NCBI GenBank assembly: GCA_964017045.1
Contig: OZ024808.1
Location: forward strand, 6,701,784-6,765,783
Direction: 5' to 3'
Length of the DNA stretch: 64,000 bases
Source: Omphiscola glabra
Taxonomy: Eukaryota > Mollusca > Gastropoda > Lymnaeidae
The notes below the pieces were generated by a model. That model was not told the origin of the DNA and did not search any database. It saw only the letters and a list, made by a program, of their open reading frames with translations. The number at the start of each line of letters is the position of its first letter. Position 1 is the stretch's first letter. The translations under genes and the position numbers were made by a program. Below, one piece after another: positions 22,663-32,782 of this stretch.

Positions 22663-23220
22663 TATGTATGTATACATGTATGCATGTGTGTATGCATTTA
22701 TGTATGTGTGTATGTATATGTGTGTTTATGTATGTGTTTTGTGTATATGTTTGTATATGTGTCTGTGTGCGTCTGTGTGTGCCTGTTTCTGTGTCTGTAT
22801 GTGTCTCTGTGTGTGTGTATATATGTGTATCTCTGTTTGTGTGTCTGTGTATGTCCACGTGTGTTTGTGTGTGTTATGCGTGTGTGTGTGGGTGTGTCTG
22901 TGTGAGTCTCTATGTGTGACGTTTTTATTGTCCCTGTGTGTGCCTGTTTGTACGTCTGTATGTGTGTATGTATGTGTGTATATGTGTTTGTGTGTGAGCC
23001 TGTGTCTATGTATGTATGTTTGTATGTATGTATGTATGTAGGTAGATATGTAGGTATGTAGGTATGTATGTGTGTGTTTCTTGGTGTAGGTGTCTGTGTG
23101 CATATGTCTGATTGTGTGTGTTTGTGTGTGTCTGCGTGTGTTTGTCTGTGTGTATCTTTTTGTATCTGTGCCTATATCTGTGTGTGTATGTACACAAGTA
23201 TGTATGTATGTATGTGACGA
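22663..23220. repeat. TG/TATG-rich simple sequence
   Basis: Degenerate (TG)n, (TATG)n and (CTGTGTG)n continue from the 9-bp satellite. Confidence 0.9.
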
Positions 23221-23254
23221 CATTTTTTTCTTTTGGGCGTTTCTTGTTTGTCAC

Positions 23255-23710
23255 ATGTCCTACCCCCTACCTGCCGACCGTTAACAAAAGTCCTGCAGAA
23301 TGTCCTACCCCCTACCTGCCGACCGTTAACAAAAGTCCTGCAGAATGTCCTACCCCCTACCTGCCGACCGTTAACAAAAGTCCTGCAGAATGTCCTACCC
23401 CCTACCTGCTGGTCCGTTAACAAAAGTCCTGCAGAATGTCCTACCCCCTACCTGCCGGTCCGTTAACAAAAGTCCTGCAGAATGTCCTACCCCCTAACTG
23501 CCAGTCCGTTAACAAAAGTCCTGCAGAATGTCCTACCCCTTAACTTTCCAGTCCGTTAACAATAGTCCTGCAGAATGTCCTAGCCCCTACCTGCCAGTAC
23601 TTTAACAATAGTCCTGCAGACTGTCCTACACCCTACTTGCCGGTACTTTAACAATAGTCCTGCAGAATGTCCTATACCTACCTGCAGGTCCTTTAACAAA
23701 TGTCCTGCAG
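23255..23710. repeat. 45-bp minisatellite (about 10 copies)
   Basis: The unit contains CGTTAACAAAAGTCCTGCAG. Copies become more diverged toward the 3' side. Confidence 0.94.
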
Positions 23711-23712
23711 AC

Positions 23713-23735
23713 ATATATATATATATATATATATA
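23713..23735. repeat. AT microsatellite, Helitron target
   Basis: A (TA)n run directly abuts the Helitron terminus. Confidence 0.8.
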
Positions 23736-24470
23736 CTAGCGGGAACCCGGCATGCATTGCACTGCCACTCAAATGAAGAAAGAGTTGTGTTTTAATCACG
23801 ATTTTTAAAGTAATTTCCATATTGTCAGTATTTTTGTACTTTCGTCTTGTGCGTACACGAATAAATTAGGTTTTTCGACGTGTGAGCAGGCAACATACAG
23901 CTGTCCATATGAGTAGCGTGAATATTCACAATTTAGTCCACGCACTTGTGGCGATTGATCCACCCATGCATTAGCTCTGTTTGCAATTATATTTACATAT
24001 CTCATCTCCGGGCCCCAAAATGAATATTGTAATATGATTGTACTAATTTAGAAATCTACTTATTATGTCACACACAAACTGAAATGTCATTTTTTAATTT
24101 TTTTATATTTTTTTGTGTTTGAAAATTTTATCCGCCCATGTAATCGCTGTTTGAAATAATATTTTCATAGTTCAAATAAGAGAAAAAAATTTAATTTAGG
24201 GCCCCCCAGCCGCAAACGAAATATTGTAAAATAATTTTGTACTTATGCGGGCGTGAGACAACAACTCGCCAACATCTTATCGCAATCGGATGAATTGTAT
24301 AGGAACGCAATGGTAGGGCCCCTGGCCGCAAACAGAATATTGTTGAGTGGTTGTACTAATTCAGAACCCTTCTGATTATCTCACACACACACTGAAACGT
24401 CTCTGTTGGAATTTGATTAAAATTCCATCCACCCACTCATTAGCTCTGTTTGAAATTATATTTACATGGC
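23736..24470 (-). mobile_element. Helitron 3' end (truncated, minus strand)
   Basis: On the minus strand 23805-24005 encodes RGLNCEYSRYSYGQLYVACS and then HVEKPNLFVYAQDESTK, matching the Helitron Rep/helicase C-terminus (SHGQLYVACSRV). About 70 bp further downstream the element ends with the inverted pair GCCGGG/CCCGC and CTAG, followed by T: the CTRR 3' terminus and A/T insertion context of Helitrons. The stretch from 24005 to about 24470 holds three diverged copies of a segment with TTAGCTCTGTTTG, so the inner boundary is uncertain. It is a relic. Confidence 0.75.
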
Positions 24471-24511
24471 TCATATTAGAAAAAAACGAAATAAGAGCCC
24501 CTGGCTAATGT

Positions 24512-24872
24512 CGGGGCCCCAAGGAAGTTTCCAGCACTTACCCCCGTGGCCCCAAGAAGTTTCCAGCACTTACCCCCGGGGCCCCAAGGAAGTTTCCAGC
24601 ACTTACCCCCGGGGCCCCAAAGAAGTTTCCAGCACTTACCCCTGGGGCCCCAAGGAAGTTTCCAGCACTTACCTCCTTGGCCCCAAGGAAGTTTCCACCA
24701 CTTACCCCCAGGGCCCCAAGGAAGTTTCCAGCACTTACCCCCCAGAGGCCCCACGGAAGTTTCCAGCACTTACCCTCCCCCAGTGGGGGCCCCCATGGAA
24801 GTTTCCAGCAATTACCCCCACCCCGGGGCCCCAATGAGGTTTTCAGCACTTACCCCTCGGGGCCCCAAGGAA
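24512..24872. repeat. About 31-bp minisatellite (10-11 copies)
   Basis: The unit contains CCCCAAGGAAGTTTCCAGCA. Unit length varies 29-37 bp by C/G runs. Confidence 0.93.
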
Positions 24873-24982
24873 TAGCCAGGCCCCTTGGTATCGAAAACAA
24901 AAACAAAATCTCAATCATTGCTGTTGTTTTAGCTGTTGCTGTTATTTCCCCTCATGACATGACATGACATGACATTGTTCAG

Positions 24983-25084
24983 TCTGCAGCTACGGCTGCG
25001 CGAATATTACGTGCAATCAGGCGACAGGCAAGTGCAGTCACGGCTGCCTGACGGACTATTACGGCGATTTTTGTACGCGGAAAA
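24983..25084 (+). CDS. Exon 7: EGF-like module
   Basis: Acceptor TTGTTCAG at 24982, donor A|GTAAGT at 25085. It reads VCSYGCANITC, NQATGKCSHGC, LTDYYGDFCTRK; ANIT-C contains a possible N-glycosylation sequon (NIT). Confidence 0.9.
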
Positions 25085-25179
25085 GTAAGTAGCTGTTTTT
25101 TTGTTGTTGTTTTAAATAAAATTAACACATGCTTAATCAGTATTTAAGTGTATACGAAACAAACAAAATAACGAAGTGG

Positions 25180-25568
25180 CTATTCGTACCCGGGTACCAG
25201 AAGTGAGAGGTTGGGATTAAAAAAACGATTTAAAATATTATTTTTGGGTTTGTAAGACGAAAATGGGGTATCAAATGGAAGATAATTGAATGGACTATAT
25301 GTTTGTCATCTTACTTCTTCGGTTTAACTAAAATAAAGTAGCACAAATGACATACGAATAGCGTTTTTTTTCAAAGTGGACCCGGACCATTAGATTCAAT
25401 GCTATTGGGATATCATTTGTGGTAGTTTATTTTAGTTAAACTGAAGAAGTAAGTTTACAAACGTATAGTCCATTCAATTAACTTTCTTTTGATACCAAAC
25501 CCAAAAATAATATTTTAAATAGTTTTTTTAATCTCAACCTCTCACATCTCGTACCCGGCTACGAATAG
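25180..25568. mobile_element. Palindromic (foldback) MITE, about 389 bp
   Basis: The two halves are imperfect inverted repeats over nearly their whole length, meeting near 25375. The left end reads CTATTCGTACCCGGGTACCA; the right end is the reverse complement of CTATTCGTAGCCGGGTACGA. Paired inner blocks include TTACTTCTTCGGTTTAACTA and its partner. No coding capacity; a clean target duplication was not found. Its terminus is the apparent source of the minisatellite at 43305-43890. Confidence 0.8.
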
Positions 25569-25941
25569 TCGCAGCCAACAAAAATTTTTGAAAATTCTAT
25601 TTTATAAAAACAAAATCAATAAAGCTTACAAATAAAATAAAACTTATAAAAGACGATGTGCAATTAATTGTTTACCATTTAAATTTCCGATTTATATGTA
25701 ATAGAATTTTAAACTGATGCTGTCTCTTTAAATATAATTAAGAGGGCCCATTATTTATATTTTATCCAAATACCATTAAATATTTCTCTGAGAAACTATA
25801 AAAAAAAAAATTTAAAAAGAGAGAAAATTGTAGATAATCCTATAAAAACTCAATATAAATATCTTTAATTTATTCCAAATTTGATGACGTCATTTTGAAA
25901 TATTTTCCCCCTTCTTTCATTGTTTCCGTCTAACTCTAAAG
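25569..25941. other. AT-rich intron stretch
   Basis: AT-rich sequence ending in the exon 8 acceptor. No feature recognised. Confidence 0.5.
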
Positions 25942-26043
25942 AGTGTCCACCAAACTGTGTCAGCGACACGTCATGTTCCCTAGTGACGGGAAATTGTGAT
26001 CAAGGATGCACGAGAGGGACATTTGGAGCTCGTTGCGAACATG
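25942..26043 (+). CDS. Exon 8: EGF-like module
   Basis: Acceptor TAACTCTAAAG at 25941, donor G|GTAATC at 26044. It reads KCPPNCVSDTSC, SLVTGNCDQGC, TRGTFGARCEH. It aligns with exon 24 (TPGSFG). Confidence 0.88.
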
Positions 26044-27130
26044 GTAATCCAGAGCTATTTGTAGTCCGGCTGCAGCCCCGGCCAAACCATGGACGGGCCG
26101 CGGTGCGCGAACTTCCTTCCCATCGACTGAAGTTACTTGACAATACATGGATTCAAGTGACGCACATTAGGAGAATCCCAATTGGTACTGCCCCTCCCCT
26201 CCCTCCCCCCCACCACCCCCAACAACCCTTTTTTTTAAAGTGCGCATTCGCACACTTTTTTTTCACCCCACTCCCCCTGGAGTATATTAGTGACGTAACT
26301 GTATCAAGTGAAGGCGGTGGCTTTGCTAGGCTTAGTGCCACCCCGGGGGGAGCGGGTGAACGTCTTTACCACCCCATCAACGAAAATTTAATTTAAAAAA
26401 ACTCTGCAGGCGGCCGAAAATGCCACCCCCCCCCTCTTCAAGTATTAAATTTCCATCAGAGGCGGACCGCCCTTTCCACAAACCACATCCCTTTTTTTTC
26501 TACACCATTGGCTTTATGACATATATATATTTATTTAATACGAAGCTATTATGAACTATTTTAAAGCGAAACAAAACAGGTGATAACCGCATTTTTTCAT
26601 GTGCCATAACATCATACCTCATAGCAGGGTCGTCATTTGGGTATGGCAGAATGGGGCCTTTGCCCCTAACCCCCCCCCCCACCCTCTCACCCTGTATTTG
26701 CAGGTTTTAATTAAAGTTCTATGTATTGTGGCGCCTCCAGCAATAAACACCTTAACACCACCCCCCCCCCCTTTTTGACAAAAACTGAAATGATGCCCCC
26801 TGCCTCATGGGCTTATAGAGATTTATCCATACTGATTTAAGAAACAATATTCTTCACAGTTTCAACAAGTTTATGTTCAGTAATTTCCGTAGTAGGGATA
26901 TGTTGTTGGTAAATATTAATTTTTTTTAAAAAAAGATTTAAAACAGTTGCACGGAAACTCTACTTACTTGAATGTGTACCAACATTCCTGATTGCCTTAA
27001 AAAGTGTCACTGATTGGCAGCAATGCTCGACCATCACGCGTGATGAGCGACAGTACAGCCAGCCCCCCCCCCCCCCCCCCATAACTAGGTTGTGCACTCT
27101 TCATCACACGCGATAAGCGGCAACTGAAAA
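26044..27130. other. Intron stretch with C-rich homopolymers and dispersed-repeat pieces
   Basis: Poly-C tracts lie near 26420, 26672, 26760 and 27064. The segment 26085-26190 (AAGTTACTTGACAATACATG and TAGGAGAATCCCAATT) recurs split around the Penelope element at 31270-31308 and 32783-32840. No coding exon seen. Confidence 0.55.
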
Positions 27131-27134
27131 TGTC

Positions 27135-27712
27135 GCATTAGAGATGGAGTCGGTGGGCCGTCGAGCGCGGGCTCTTAATGCTCCCCCCCCCCCCCAGCGC
27201 TCCCCCACACACGCCAGCGCTCTGAAGGTTTCCCCGACGCCAGCCCGTGCGGAAGGGCGCCGGGAACTTGCCCCTTGACCTAGGGGAAGCCCGGTCGACC
27301 GAGGACGCTGCGTTTAAAGCGTCCGCAGTCCACTCTCTGTGGGTCAGGACGGCTTTGCTTCCACTCCGGGGGGTTGGTGTTGCGTTACCTCCCCCCACCG
27401 CCCAAGGAGTCTTTCGGTCGGGACGGTGGTAGTGGCGGGACGAAACGGTTGCCTAGGAGCGGCTTTCTCACGGCCGCGTAGCTAAAATCATCGGCATGGG
27501 TTTTGGCCACCACCCAAACCTCATATCCATTAACAGCAACTAGTAATCATGTTAGACGCTACTCCTGTTGCGTTGGGAGTCATGCGTTTTGGCCGGGGTT
27601 TTTGGCTTCGGGTGAACTGGTCACCCTACTAGTCCACCACGCCACGAGGAGGCAAACCCCATGTGGACACCCCCAAGTCTCCTCGGGGACGCTGCCGCTG
27701 ACGCAGCACGGA
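27135..27712. other. GC-rich block of unknown origin (about 575 bp)
   Basis: A sharply GC-rich segment in AT-rich surroundings. It is flanked by GATAAGCGGCAACT at 27114-27127 and at 27712-27725, and degenerate units of the neighbouring 59-bp array lie on both sides, so it looks like an insertion. It has no long conserved frame. A LINE 5' region on the minus strand is possible; I cannot confirm it. Confidence 0.5.
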
Positions 27713-27724
27713 TAAGCGGCAACT

Positions 27725-28060
27725 AAACAGTGCCACTCAGCATTAAGTAGTGCACTTATCATCAGACGAGATAAGCACTGTCCCAACAGTGCCACTCGGC
27801 ATTAAATAGCGCGATTATCATACGACGAGATAATACCTGTCCCAACAGTGACACTCAACATTAAGTGGTGCACTTATCATCAGACAAGATAAGCACTGTC
27901 CCAACAGTGCCACTCGGCACTAAATAGCGCACTTATCATCCGACGAGATAAGCACTGTCCCAACAGTGCCACTCGGCATTAAATAGTGCACTTATCATCA
28001 GACGAGATAAGCACTGTCTCAACAGTGCCACTCAGCATTAAGTGGTGCACTAGAACGTCA
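27725..28060. repeat. 59-bp minisatellite (about 5.5 copies, plus diverged units at 27000-27130)
   Basis: The unit contains ACAGTGCCACTCGGCATTAA and CGAGATAAGCACTGTCCC. Copies at 27000-27130 are strongly diverged. Confidence 0.9.
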
Positions 28061-28139
28061 CTCGCAAAATGTAGACAACATTCTAAACAAAATAATTAAG
28101 TAGGGAGCCCATACATATTACCTTTCATTTTGTCCGCAG

Positions 28140-28232
28140 AGTGCAGTTCTGGCTGTACCCAAGAGTGCTCGCAAACCACCGCAAAATGTGCTCCTGGGTG
28201 CAATGTGCAATCTTTTGGTCCACTCTGCTTAT
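28140..28232 (+). CDS. Exon 9: EGF-like module, shortest exon
   Basis: Acceptor TTTGTCCGCAG at 28139, donor T|GTAAAC at 28233. It reads ECSSGCTQEC, SQTTAKCAPGC, NVQSFGPLCL: 93 nt, with three residues between Cys2 and Cys3 and no Gly before Cys4. The donor +5 position is A rather than G. Confidence 0.87.
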
Positions 28233-28344
28233 GTAAACACTTTTTTGTTTAACATTAACTTTTCACATAAGATAATTGAAGACCCTAAAGGCTTAAAGTA
28301 CTAATTTCGTAATTTGGTGAAAACCAAACATAACAGTTATTGGT

Positions 28345-28962
28345 GTTGAAGTTGGTGAACCTAGAAAACAGTAAGTGCCGTTGAAGTTGTTGAGCCTAGA
28401 AAACAGTAAGTGCAGTTGAAGTTGTTGAGCCTAGAAAACAGTAAGTGCAGTTGAAGTTGTTGAGCCTAGAAAACAGTAAGTGCAGTTGAAGTTGTTGAGC
28501 CTAGAAAACAGTAAGTGCAGTTGAAGTTGTTGAGCCTAGAAAACAGTAAGTGCAGTTGAAGTTGTTGAACCTAGAAAACAGTAAGTGCAGTTGAAGTTGG
28601 TGAACTTAGAAAACAGTAAGTGCAGTTGAAGTTGTTGAACCTAGAAAACAGATAGTGATGCTGAAGTTGTTGAACCTAGAAAACAGATAGTGCCATTGAA
28701 GTTGTTGAACCTAGAAAACAGTAAGTGCAGTTGAAGTTGTTGAACCTAGAAAACAGAGAGTGATGCTGAAGTTGTTGAACCTAGAAAACAGATAGTGCCA
28801 TTGAAGTTGTTGAACCTAGAAAACAGATAGTGATGCTGAAGTTGTTGAACCTAGAAAACAGATAGTGCCATTGAAGTTGTTGAACCTAGAAAACAGTAAG
28901 TGCAGTTGAAGTTGTTGAACCTAGAAAACAGTAAGTGCCGTTGAAGTTGTTGAACTAAGTGC
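28345..28962. repeat. 35-bp minisatellite (about 17.5 copies)
   Basis: The unit contains TTGAAGTTGTTGAACCTAGA. Variants GTAAGTGCAG, GATAGTGATGC and GATAGTGCCA alternate in the second half. Confidence 0.94.
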
Positions 28963-29009
28963 AAAGGAAAATTAGAGCTCGGAGTCAATCTGGAAAATTG
29001 CGCTACTCC

Positions 29010-29393
29010 CACACACACCCATTCTTGTTTTATTGACAGGGGCGCAGCTAGACATTGTGCCGCCCCCACACGCACAGACCCCATCCTTGTTTTATTGACA
29101 GGGGCGCAGCTAGACATTGTGCCGCCCCCACACGCACAGACCCCCATCCTTGTTTTATTGACAGGGGCGCAGCTAGACATTGTGCCGCCCCCACACGCAC
29201 AGACCCCCATCCTTGTTTTATTGACAGGGGCGCAGTTAGACATTGTGCCGCCCCCACACGCACAGACCCCATCCTTGTTTTATTGACAGGGGCGCAGCTA
29301 GACATTGTGCCGCCTCCACACGCACAGACCCCCATCCTTGTTTTATTGACAGGGGCGCAGCTAGACAGTGTGCCGCCCCCACACGATACAATG
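29010..29393. repeat. 61-62-bp minisatellite (about 6 copies)
   Basis: The unit contains TTTATTGACAGGGGCGCAGC. It differs in length by one C between copies. Confidence 0.93.
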
Positions 29394-30004
29394 GTGCCGC
29401 GAATGACGTGTAACTACTGCGTTAGTTTGTATCGTCTGCCAGGGCAGTGGTTCTCAAATAAACATTTATGCATTTTGCTCAACAAAGGATAAAACACAAA
29501 TTAATGTTGAATTGCAACAGAGTCGTTTATTAATTTAGATATAAGAGTCCACACACACACACACAAGCACACAACAGACCCTTAACACAAACTTTTGCTC
29601 ATTTGGGGCCTCCGGCGACCTCGGTTCGGCTAAGACAGCACTAAATCTTAGTCATTTAAATCATTTTCTTGAAATAGCAAAAATATAATTGTCATTAAAT
29701 GTATCTACAAAATTGGATTATACCAACTCCTGGTTCGACATTAAGATGGGACCAAAAGCATACCCCAAGCGGCTAGAAAAACAGGGTGGGGATGACATTA
29801 CAGATGCCTAGTAGGCCTAATTTTGGAACTTATAGATGCACCCCTCCTTCTCCCCCCCCCCCCAAATGCGTCTGTAATGTCCCCCCCCACCCCCGGGGCA
29901 AGATCACATTGGACGGAAGCTACAATTGCATGATGTGTTACTATTGTGTATGTTATTACTCATGACTGTTTAAAATGTTGTACTCTACAAAATCACGTGA
30001 ACAG
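29394..30004. other. Intron stretch with C runs
   Basis: It contains (CA)n at 29550-29575, C runs at about 29855 and 29881, and a 13-bp remnant CAGTGGTTCTCAA (29445-29457) like the SPIN terminus. No exon. Confidence 0.5.
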
Positions 30005-30100
30005 CTTGCAGTGATGGGTGTGCCAATGACCGGAGCTGCAGAGACACGGGGGCGTGCGTCTACGGCTGTAAGCCCAAGTATTATGGCGCTCAATGTACCG
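30005..30100 (+). CDS. Exon 10: EGF-like module with a GC splice donor
   Basis: Acceptor CGTGAACAG at 30004. The module SCSDGCANDRSC, RDTGACVYGC, KPKYYGAQCTG ends at the expected phase-1 position, but the donor is ACCG|GCAAGT, so the intron is GC-AG. Everything but +2 fits the strong consensus usual for GC donors. No GT in correct phase follows nearby. The Cys3-Cys4 loop has five residues rather than six. Confidence 0.87.
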
Positions 30101-30159
30101 GCAAGTATTCGTGTTGCCTTTGTGTTGTATTCGGCCGTCGCCAGAGAGACTACATAGTG

Positions 30160-30955
30160 TCAACTCACTGGCAATCTCTCTAGAGAAGCCTACAGTGTCT
30201 TCTCACTGGCAATCTCTCTAGAGAAGCCTACAGTGTCTTCTCACTGGCAATCTCTCTAGAGAATCCTACAGTGTCTTCTCACTGGCAATCTCTCTAGAGA
30301 AGCCTACAGTGTCTTCTCACTGGCAATCTCTATAGAGAAGCCTACAGTGTCTTCTCACTGGCAATCTCTCTAGAGAAGCCTACAGTGTCTTCTTACTGGC
30401 AATCTCTCTAGAGAAGCCTACAGTGTCTTCTCACTGGCAATCTCTCTAGAGAATCCTACAGTGTCTTCTCACTGGCAATCTCTCTAGAGAAGCCTACAGT
30501 GTCTTCTCACTGGCAATCTCTATAGAGAAGCCTACAGTGTCTTCTCACTGGCAATCTCTCCAGAGAAGCCTACAGTGTCTTCTTACTGGCAATCTCTCTA
30601 GAGAAGCCTACAGTGTCTTCTCACTGACAATCTCTCTAGAGAAGCCTACAGTGTCTTTTTACTGGCAATCTCTCCAGAGAAGCCTACAGTGTCTTCTTAC
30701 TGGCAATCTCTCTAGAGAAGCCTACAGTGTCTTCTCACTGACAATCTCTCTAGAGAAGCCTACAGTGTCTTCTTACTGGCAATCTCTATAGAGAAGCCTA
30801 CAGTGTCTTCTCACTGACAATCTCTCTAGAGAAGCCTACAGTGTCTTCTCATTGGCAATCTCTCTAGAGAAGCCTACAGTCTCTTCTCACTGGCAATCTC
30901 TCTAGAGAACCTTACAGTGTCGTCTCACTGGCAATCTCTCTAGCAAAGCCTACTC
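30160..30955. repeat. 38-bp minisatellite (about 21 copies)
   Basis: The unit contains TCTCTCTAGAGAAGCCTACA, with a palindromic TCTCTAGAGA core. The array begins about 60 bp after the exon 10 donor. Confidence 0.95.
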
Positions 30956-31253
30956 AGTGTCAGGTGGCGCGCGAGGTATTGTCAGGGGGCGCGGGAGGTA
31001 GTGCCAGGGGAGAAGACCCAGAAAGTCACGTTTGTTAGATTCGTATTCGCATTTTTTTTAAAATCTTGGGTAGTGTGCAGGAAATATGCTTAGAAATCGA
31101 GAGGGCGAGGTTAAGAAACCCCATTATAGAAATCTGTTTTTTTTTAATAGAGATATGAAATATGACCTAAGTCAATTGTTTTCTTAAGCCAAGACCTAAC
31201 CCCCTTGGTTGGGATATAATCACAACAATAATTATTACTAGATATAGCCCGCT
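30956..31253. other. Intron stretch without recognised feature
   Basis: It opens with GGCGCGCGAGGTA/GGCGCGGGAGGTA short duplicates, then unique sequence. Confidence 0.5.
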
Positions 31254-31308
31254 AAACATTGGTGACAGCAATGCGTGAACTTCCCATCTACTAAAGTTAC
31301 TTGTCAAA
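31254..31308. repeat. Left half of a dispersed repeat interrupted by a Penelope element
   Basis: It is similar to 26095-26150. It ends AAGTTACTTGTCAAA (31294-31308), the same motif that restarts the repeat at 32783. Confidence 0.65.
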
Positions 31309-31367
31309 TTAACTAATCTAATTATAAAGGTGTTGGACGGCGTTAAAGCTTTGAAATAGATTAATTA

Positions 31368-31440
31368 GACGCGAACAATCTCTGTGTCGATAGACGCGAA
31401 CAATCTCTGTGTCGATAGACGCGAACAATCTGTGTCGATA
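31368..31440. repeat. 23-bp repeat (3 copies) at the Penelope border
   Basis: GACGCGAACAATCTCTGTGT plus CGATA occurs three times, the last slightly shorter. Confidence 0.85.
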
Positions 31441-31486
31441 TAACAATATATGTTAAGCTTTAACAATAATTTTACATTGTACACAA

Positions 31487-31518
31487 GTAGACGTTTCGAC
31501 ACTTGCCTTTATCAGTAC
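31487..31518 (-). ncRNA. Hammerhead ribozyme-like motif, altered core
   Basis: On the minus strand: GTA, CTGATAA, a GGC/GTC stem II, GAAA, CGTC, TAC. It is the same fold as the copy at 32676 but the core CTGATGA has become CTGATAA; in hammerhead numbering this is G8, the general acid, so this copy is probably weak or inactive. It lies 3' of the endonuclease, as expected for Penelope terminal repeats. Confidence 0.55.
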
Positions 31519-31829
31519 AACAAAACATTTAATAAGTAGAAATGAAATTTTCATAATATATATATAGATATATCTACATATATCCTACCTAAAAAATGAG
31601 AAATATTGGATTGAGTTCAAAAACCAGACAGAAACAAAGTCAAGAAGAATGGAAAGGAAGTGACTTGAAGTAAAATGTAAAAGCCCAATCAGGAAAAAGA
31701 CGTGGCAGTTACGTAAAATTGTGGATTTGGTTTATCCCGTATGGAGTTAACGCACCAAATCTTGTTATTAATTTATTGTCCATGTAGATCCTATCCGGTG
31801 TGTTGCTAGTATACAGTATACCAGTAATT

Positions 31830-32110
31830 GCCATCATGGTTGGTGCTATTGAAATGTTTGGGGACTGGACAGTGAGCCTGTTTATTTATGTTATAGAGGT
31901 GTTCACTAAACCAGTCTCCAAGGCGACGACCTGTCTCTCCTAAGTATAATTTACCACACTTTTTACAATCACGTTGCGACTTTTACAGGTAAAGCCATCT
32001 TTTATTTTGAATATTTTCAGATGGAAAGTGATCTTATCAACTTTAATCACGTAAGGACATGTGTTACAACGGCTACGGTTACAACTTTTCTTTAATAGCA
32101 GGGAGGTGGC
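31830..32110 (-). pseudogene. GIY-YIG endonuclease remnant of a Penelope-like element
   Basis: The minus strand reads RDCKKCGK, LYLGETGRRLGDWFSEHL, then NINKQAHCPVPKHFNSTNHD. The Y-L-G-E-T-G-R-x-L...H pattern and the later H-F-N-x-x-N-H are characteristic of the endonuclease of Penelope-like retroelements. Stops and a C run nearby (32140-32156) indicate decay. Confidence 0.8.
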
Positions 32111-32329
32111 TTCTAACTAGCATGTCCCTAAGGCTCTTCCCCCCCCCCCCCCCCGGGAAAGCGAAAAGTGGAGGTTTTCTAAAAATCTCATTGGTGACAG
32201 GGTCTGCCATAAGAATTGAGCGGTTTTTTTCAGAACCAGAAAACGAGCCTAAAGGTTATGAAGATGAAAAGTTAAAATAAATTTAAACTTATCACTAGCG
32301 CCAGAATGAGCTGCCTTAAAAGGAATTCT

Positions 32330-32615
32330 GTCTAATTATACCTCTAACTCGAGTGACAGCTGTCTAATTATACCTCTAACTCGAGTGACAGCTGTCTAAT
32401 CATACCTCTAACTCGAGTGACAGCTGTCTAATTATACCTCTAACTCGAGTGACAGCTGTCTAGTTATACCTCTAACTCGAGTGACAGCTGTCTAATTATA
32501 CCTCTAACTCGAGTGACAGCTGTCTAGTTATACCTCTAACTCGAGTGACAGCTGTCTAATTATACCTCTAACTCGAGTGACAGCTGTCTAATTATACCAC
32601 TAACTCGAGTGGCAG
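32330..32615. repeat. 32-bp minisatellite (about 9 copies) inside the Penelope element
   Basis: The unit contains ACCTCTAACTCGAGTGACAG. Confidence 0.93.
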
Positions 32616-32675
32616 CTGCTTCTCAGGATATGACCTGCGTCCGGAAAAAATCCAACATTTCAACGTTTTGTTGTT

Positions 32676-32707
32676 GTACTGATGAAGGCATGTGCCGAAA
32701 CGTCTAC
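32676..32707 (+). ncRNA. Hammerhead ribozyme-like motif, intact core
   Basis: GTA, CTGATGA (32679-32685), stem II GGC-ATGT-GCC (32687-32696), GAAA (32697-32700), CGTC (cleavage after C32704), TAC pairing with GTA. Stem III would be only the self-complementary ACGT, as in dimer-acting minimal hammerheads known from newt satellite DNA and from Penelope-like elements. Confidence 0.65.
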
Positions 32708-32782
32708 TTGTGTATTATGTAAAATTATTTTTTAAAGCTTACCATCTATTGTTATATTGACGCAGGTCGTTCGTGTCTAACC

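Larger units (their letters stand above)
31309..32782 (-). mobile_element. Penelope-like element with inverted terminal copies
   Basis: The minus strand encodes a GIY-YIG endonuclease module (31830-32110). The two ends are inverted relatives: AAGTAGACGTTTCGACACTT at 31485-31504 mirrors GCATGTGCCGAAACGTCTAC near 32688-32707, and further out GACGCGAACAATCTGTGTCG mirrors the end around 32759-32779. Both ends carry hammerhead-like cores. The insertion is framed by imperfect 15-bp copies of AAGTTACTTGTCAAA (31294-31308, 32783-32797). No reverse transcriptase remains, so it is a 5'-truncated copy of the kind usual in this class. Confidence 0.82.

Noticed and set aside
20126..23041. Open frames of 839-939 codons on both strands
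   Set aside because: They are entirely the 9-bp CTGTCTGGT satellite; period 3 and lack of stops open several frames at once.
27135..27712. rRNA gene fragment in the GC-rich block
   Set aside because: No stretch I recognise as 18S, 5.8S or 28S; left as unknown insertion.
29445..29457. SPIN-like element at 29445
   Set aside because: Only 13 bp of terminus-like sequence; could be chance. Same for 51649-51662.
29975..30157. 60-codon frame overlapping exon 10
   Set aside because: Different frame from the EGF module; shadow of the exon.
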